DNA of 35,138 bases from Sphingobacteriaceae bacterium (GTDB lineage Bacteria > Bacillota > Sulfobacillia > Thermaerobacterales > RSA17). Position 1 is the first letter of the stretch. Each line of letters opens with the position of its first letter. The translations under genes were made by a program, and so were the position numbers. The notes below the pieces were generated by a model. The model saw only the letters and a program-made list of their open reading frames with translations, ran no database searches and was not told the origin of the DNA. Location of the stretch: NCBI GenBank assembly GCA_035303785.1, contig DATGRI010000062.1:1-35138 (forward strand), in the 5' to 3' direction. Positions 32,769-35,138 of this stretch are shown one piece after another.

Positions 32769-33965
32769 TCACCGGGCGCCGCCTCCCCTCGCCGGCGCCG
32801 CCAGGGCCGCCAGATCGGGGGCCAGCCGCGCCAGGGCGGCGGCCAGGGCGTCCACATGCTCCTGGGTGGTGAAGGGCCCCATGCTGATGCGGATGGAGCC
32901 TTGGGCCACCGGGGCGGGCAGGCCGGCGGCCTCCAGCACGTGGCTGATGCGGGCCTGCCGGGAGTGGCAGGCGGAGCCGGTGGAGACGTAGATGCCTTCT
33001 TCCGCCAGGGCGTGGACCAAAGTCTCGCCCCGCACCCCCGGGAAGCCCAGGTTCACGATGTGGGGCACCGCCCCCTCCGGGTCCGTGGGGCTGTTGATAT
33101 GGGCCCAGGGGAGGGCCTCCCGCACCCTGGCCAGGAGACGGCGGTTCAGTGCCCACAGCTTTTCCGTCACCTGGGGCCGCTCATCCTCCGCCAGCTGGGC
33201 TGCCAGCCCCATGCCGGCGATGGCGGGCACGTTTTCCGTGCCGGGCCGCAGGCCCTGCTCCTGCTCGCCTCCCGTCTGCATGGGCAGCAGGCGCACCCCC
33301 CGCCGGACGTACAGGGCGCCGGCCCCCTTGGGGCCGTGGATCTTGTGGCCGCTGAGGGTGAGGAGGTCGGCCTTCAGTTCCCGGGGCCGCACGGCCATCT
33401 TGCCCAGGGCCTGCACCGCGTCCACGTGGAACAGGGGAAAGCGGCCGCTGCCCCGGCGGGCCGCGGTGATCTCGCCGATGGCGGCGGCGGGCTGCACGGT
33501 GCCCAGTTCGTTGTTCACCAGCATGATGCTCACCAGGATGGTGTCGTCCCGGAGGGCCGCCGCCACATCGGCGGGGTCCACCCGGCCTTCTTTATCCACG
33601 GGGATGACGGTCAGCTGGAAGCCGTCGCCGGCCAGGTCCCTGGCCGTGGCCAGCACCGAGGAATGCTCCACGGCGCTGGTGATGATGTGCTTGCCCGACC
33701 GGTGCAGGGCCCGGGCGGCGCCCCGCAGGGCCAGGTTGTTGGCCTCGGTGCCGCCGGAGGTAAAGTAGATTTCCGCCGCCGGCACCTGGAGCACCGATGC
33801 CAGCTGCTCCCGGGCGGTTTTCAGCAGTCCTTCCGCCCGTATGCCCATCTCGTGGAGGGAAGAGGGGTTGCCGAATTCCGTCACCATGGCATGGTTGACC
33901 AGTTCGGCCACTTCCCGGCGTACGGGCGTGGTGGCGCTGTGATCCAAGTAAATGAGCGGGTTGAT
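32769..33965 (-). CDS. Cysteine desulfurase (NifS/IscS family, NifZ-like)
   Basis: A PLP enzyme that removes sulfur from cysteine, here most likely for ThiI. Landmarks are 'YFTSGGTEANNLAL', 'HVDAVQALGKM', the PLP Lys in 'LSGHKIHGPKG', and the active-site Cys in 'STGSACHSRQ'. The start is a puzzle: family members begin with (M)IYLDxxATTP, and here that reads INPLIYLDHSATTP. The only canonical in-frame start is TTG 33947 (Leu of YLD), 25 bases from the strong AGGAGGTG; it would cut off the first strand. ATC at 33963-33965 is seven bases from AGGAGGTG and gives a normal N-terminus (398 residues), with no ATG, GTG or TTG between it and an upstream TAG (34005-34007). The coordinates given use ATC. 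Confidence 0.93.
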   Translation of the reverse strand: MNPLIYLDHSATTPVRREVAELVNHAMVTEFGNPSSLHEMGIRAEGLLKTAREQLASVLQVPAAEIYFTSGGTEANNLALRGAARALHRSGKHIITSAVEHSSVLATARDLAGDGFQLTVIPVDKEGRVDPADVAAALRDDTILVSIMLVNNELGTVQPAAAIGEITAARRGSGRFPLFHVDAVQALGKMAVRPRELKADLLTLSGHKIHGPKGAGALYVRRGVRLLPMQTGGEQEQGLRPGTENVPAIAGMGLAAQLAEDERPQVTEKLWALNRRLLARVREALPWAHINSPTDPEGAVPHIVNLGFPGVRGETLVHALAEEGIYVSTGSACHSRQARISHVLEAAGLPAPVAQGSIRISMGPFTTQEHVDALAAALARLAPDLAALAAPARGGGAR

Positions 33966-34054
33966 GGCAGGGCACCTCCTGCCCCCGTGAGGGGGGTGCA
34001 GTACCTAATCAAGATCGGGTCCCGGCCCGATGGCCTGTTTTCGTTACGGGCTGT

Positions 34055-34083
34055 ATTTTGATGATATCCTATTAATTTCTCAA
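34055..34083 (-). promoter_or_regulatory. Predicted promoter of the cysteine desulfurase-thiI operon
   Basis: On the minus strand TTGAGA (34078-34083) and CAAAAT (34055-34060) are 17 bases apart, in an AT-rich patch that contrasts with the surrounding GC-rich DNA. The transcript would start near 34048, leaving a leader of about 80 bases before the AGGAGGTG site. I see no other conserved element in the gap. Confidence 0.45.
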
Positions 34084-34137
34084 CAAAGAGCGGTGTCAAT
34101 CGTCTCCGGCACCGGGTAAAAGGAGGATGGGGTTCCT

Positions 34138-34350
34138 GTGAATCCGCGGATGCGTGCCCTGGTGGTCGCGGTTCTCGATCGGGCGTACCGGGATTTGGCC
34201 AGCGGTCCCGATGGCAATGGTCACGACGTATCCGCCAGCGATTACCGCGATGCCCGGCAGTTCATCAGCAGCCCTTGGTTCTCCTCCCTTTGCGAAGCCC
34301 TGGATATAAACCCAGATAAGGCCCGGGAGTCTTTCCTGCGGGCATCCTGA
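34138..34350 (+). CDS. Small uncharacterised protein
   Basis: A 70-residue protein that I cannot place in a family. It starts with GTG, 11 bases after AGGAGG. The N-terminal half ('RMRALVVAVLDRAYRDLA') is helical, and the C-terminal half ('ARQFISSPWFSSLCEALDINPDKARESFLR') looks like short phage- and host-encoded proteins with an 'F..S..F..LC..L.I.P...R' pattern, but this is a weak resemblance and no function is implied. Its TGA stop abuts the thiL stop in the palindrome TGATCA. Confidence 0.6.
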   Translation: MNPRMRALVVAVLDRAYRDLASGPDGNGHDVSASDYRDARQFISSPWFSSLCEALDINPDKARESFLRAS

Positions 34351-35138
34351 TCAGCCGGCGAAATGATCCCAGCCCTGCCGGTGCAAGGGAAGGGTCGTCC
34401 CGTCGGGACGCACCAGCTGCGCCCCTGCTTCTGCCGTGATCTCACCGATGACGGTCCATTGGACCCCTAAGGGCGACAGCACAGGGGCCAATTCCTGCTG
34501 CCTGTGGGGCGGCACGGTGAAGAGAAGCTGGTAGTCCTCGCCGCCGCCCAAGGCCCACGGCAGGGGATCCACGCCCAGACGCCGGGCCACGGCTTCAGCC
34601 GCCGGCGCCACGGGAATTTTCTCCTCATGGATTACGGCGCCCACCCCGCCCGCCTGGAGAATATGGTGCAGGTCGGCGGCCAGGCCGTCGCTGATGTCGA
34701 TCATGGCCGTGGGCAGCCCTGCGGCTCCCAAGGCGGCGCCCGCCTCGGCCGGGGGCACCGGCGCCAGCCAGGCGGCCAGGGCCTGGCGGGCCCATTCCGG
34801 CTGCTCCCCGGCGGGGTCCTTCCCCTCCCGGGCCAAGGCCTTGCTCCAGGCCAGGCCCGCCGCCGCAGCACCCAAGGTTCCGGTGACGGCCACCAGGTCG
34901 CCCGGCCGGGCCCCCCGCCGCAGCACCGGCTCGCCCAACAGGCGGCCCATCAAGGTGACGTTGAGGGTGAGGCCCCGGGGGGAGCGGGTGGTATCCCCGC
35001 CCACGATGTCCACTTTCCAGCGGCGGGCCGCTTCCGCCAGGCCTTCATACAGGTCCGTCAAGGCTTCCTGGGACCAGTGGGGCGGCACCGCCAGGCCCAC
35101 CACCGCCCACAGGGGCTCGGCCCCCATGGCCCCGATAT
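34351..35138 (-). CDS. thiL: Thiamine-monophosphate kinase, 5' end outside window
   Basis: ThiL phosphorylates thiamine monophosphate to the diphosphate coenzyme. About 262 codons are present; the ATG at 35127 is internal, since the reading frame goes on as Ile-Gly-Ala-Met-Gly-Ala-Glu-Pro up to the window edge, which matches the family's 'SDIAAMGG.P' motif. Further landmarks are 'DIVGGDTTRSP', 'DISDGLAADLHHIL' and 'GGGEDYQLLFTVP'. The first 70 or so residues lie outside. TPP is the cofactor of the KorAB enzyme in the same window; a functional tie is only indirect. Confidence 0.93.
   Translation of the reverse strand, partial: IGAMGAEPLWAVVGLAVPPHWSQEALTDLYEGLAEAARRWKVDIVGGDTTRSPRGLTLNVTLMGRLLGEPVLRRGARPGDLVAVTGTLGAAAAGLAWSKALAREGKDPAGEQPEWARQALAAWLAPVPPAEAGAALGAAGLPTAMIDISDGLAADLHHILQAGGVGAVIHEEKIPVAPAAEAVARRLGVDPLPWALGGGEDYQLLFTVPPHRQQELAPVLSPLGVQWTVIGEITAEAGAQLVRPDGTTLPLHRQGWDHFAG

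Noticed and set aside
31447-32991. A 514-codon plus-strand frame over thiI
   Set aside because: Antisense to thiI and the desulfurase; low-complexity translation.
33592-33975. Alternative frame starting GTG right at the AGGAGGTG site of the desulfurase
   Set aside because: The frame overlaps its own ribosome binding site and encodes a low-complexity shadow peptide; the desulfurase frame is conserved from its first strand on.

Overview
The window reads as chromosomal DNA from a GC-rich, endospore-forming, Gram-positive bacterium, a deep-branching member of the Bacillota (Firmicutes) of the Thermaerobacter, Symbiobacterium or Limnochordia kind. The grounds are strong GC bias at third codon positions, GGAGG-type ribosome binding sites, many GTG and TTG starts, a SpoIIP homologue, a DUF3243 protein otherwise typical of Bacillota, a NifZ-ThiI-style pair, a two-subunit ferredoxin-dependent 2-oxoacid oxidoreductase, and SLH and VanW envelope proteins. 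This placement is inference. I see no rRNA, tRNA, insertion sequence, prophage or CRISPR array; the window looks like ordinary core chromosome with some unusual protein architectures.

Layout. (1) 1-5090: tail of a probable acyl-CoA thioesterase, then a CsoR-controlled copper operon (csoR, copA, copZ) that runs on through a small membrane protein, a SufT/MIP18-like Fe-S factor and an inositol-monophosphatase-family enzyme. (2) 5041-12359: an SLC13-type permease on the minus strand, divergent from a phosphomutase-like metalloenzyme; then an L,D-transpeptidase, an anchored solute-binding-like protein and a 7TMR-DISM histidine kinase with no response regulator. (3) 12360-17442: superoxide dismutase, DUF3243, a methyltransferase, a thioesterase fused to a DUF84-type NTPase, fumarase and dCMP deaminase, bounded by two clear terminators. 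(4) 17490-20661: korAB on the minus strand, divergent from an IscA-type Fe-S protein with a near-consensus promoter. (5) 20778-25009: small membrane protein, MBL hydrolase, endonuclease III, VanW protein, pyruvoyl-dependent arginine decarboxylase and a DUF554 membrane protein. (6) 25076-30106: redox-dead thioredoxin-fold protein, diguanylate cyclase, SLH-GH18 hydrolase, and a SpoIIP amidase fused behind a DUF1614 membrane domain. (7) 30234-35138: QueG, ThiI with its cysteine desulfurase, a 70-residue orphan and the 3' part of thiL.

Themes. Fe-S and sulfur handling recurs (SufT-like, IscA-type, KorAB, Nth, QueG, cysteine desulfurase, ThiI), as does envelope remodelling (L,D-transpeptidase, VanW, SLH-GH18, SpoIIP). 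The most unusual items are the thioesterase-NTPase fusion, the DUF1614-SpoIIP fusion, the cysteine desulfurase whose best start appears to be a non-canonical ATC codon, the transpeptidase/binding-protein/kinase cluster, and Ala/Gly/Pro-rich insertions inside conserved enzymes. Tail-to-tail genes often overlap or abut, leaving no room for terminators.
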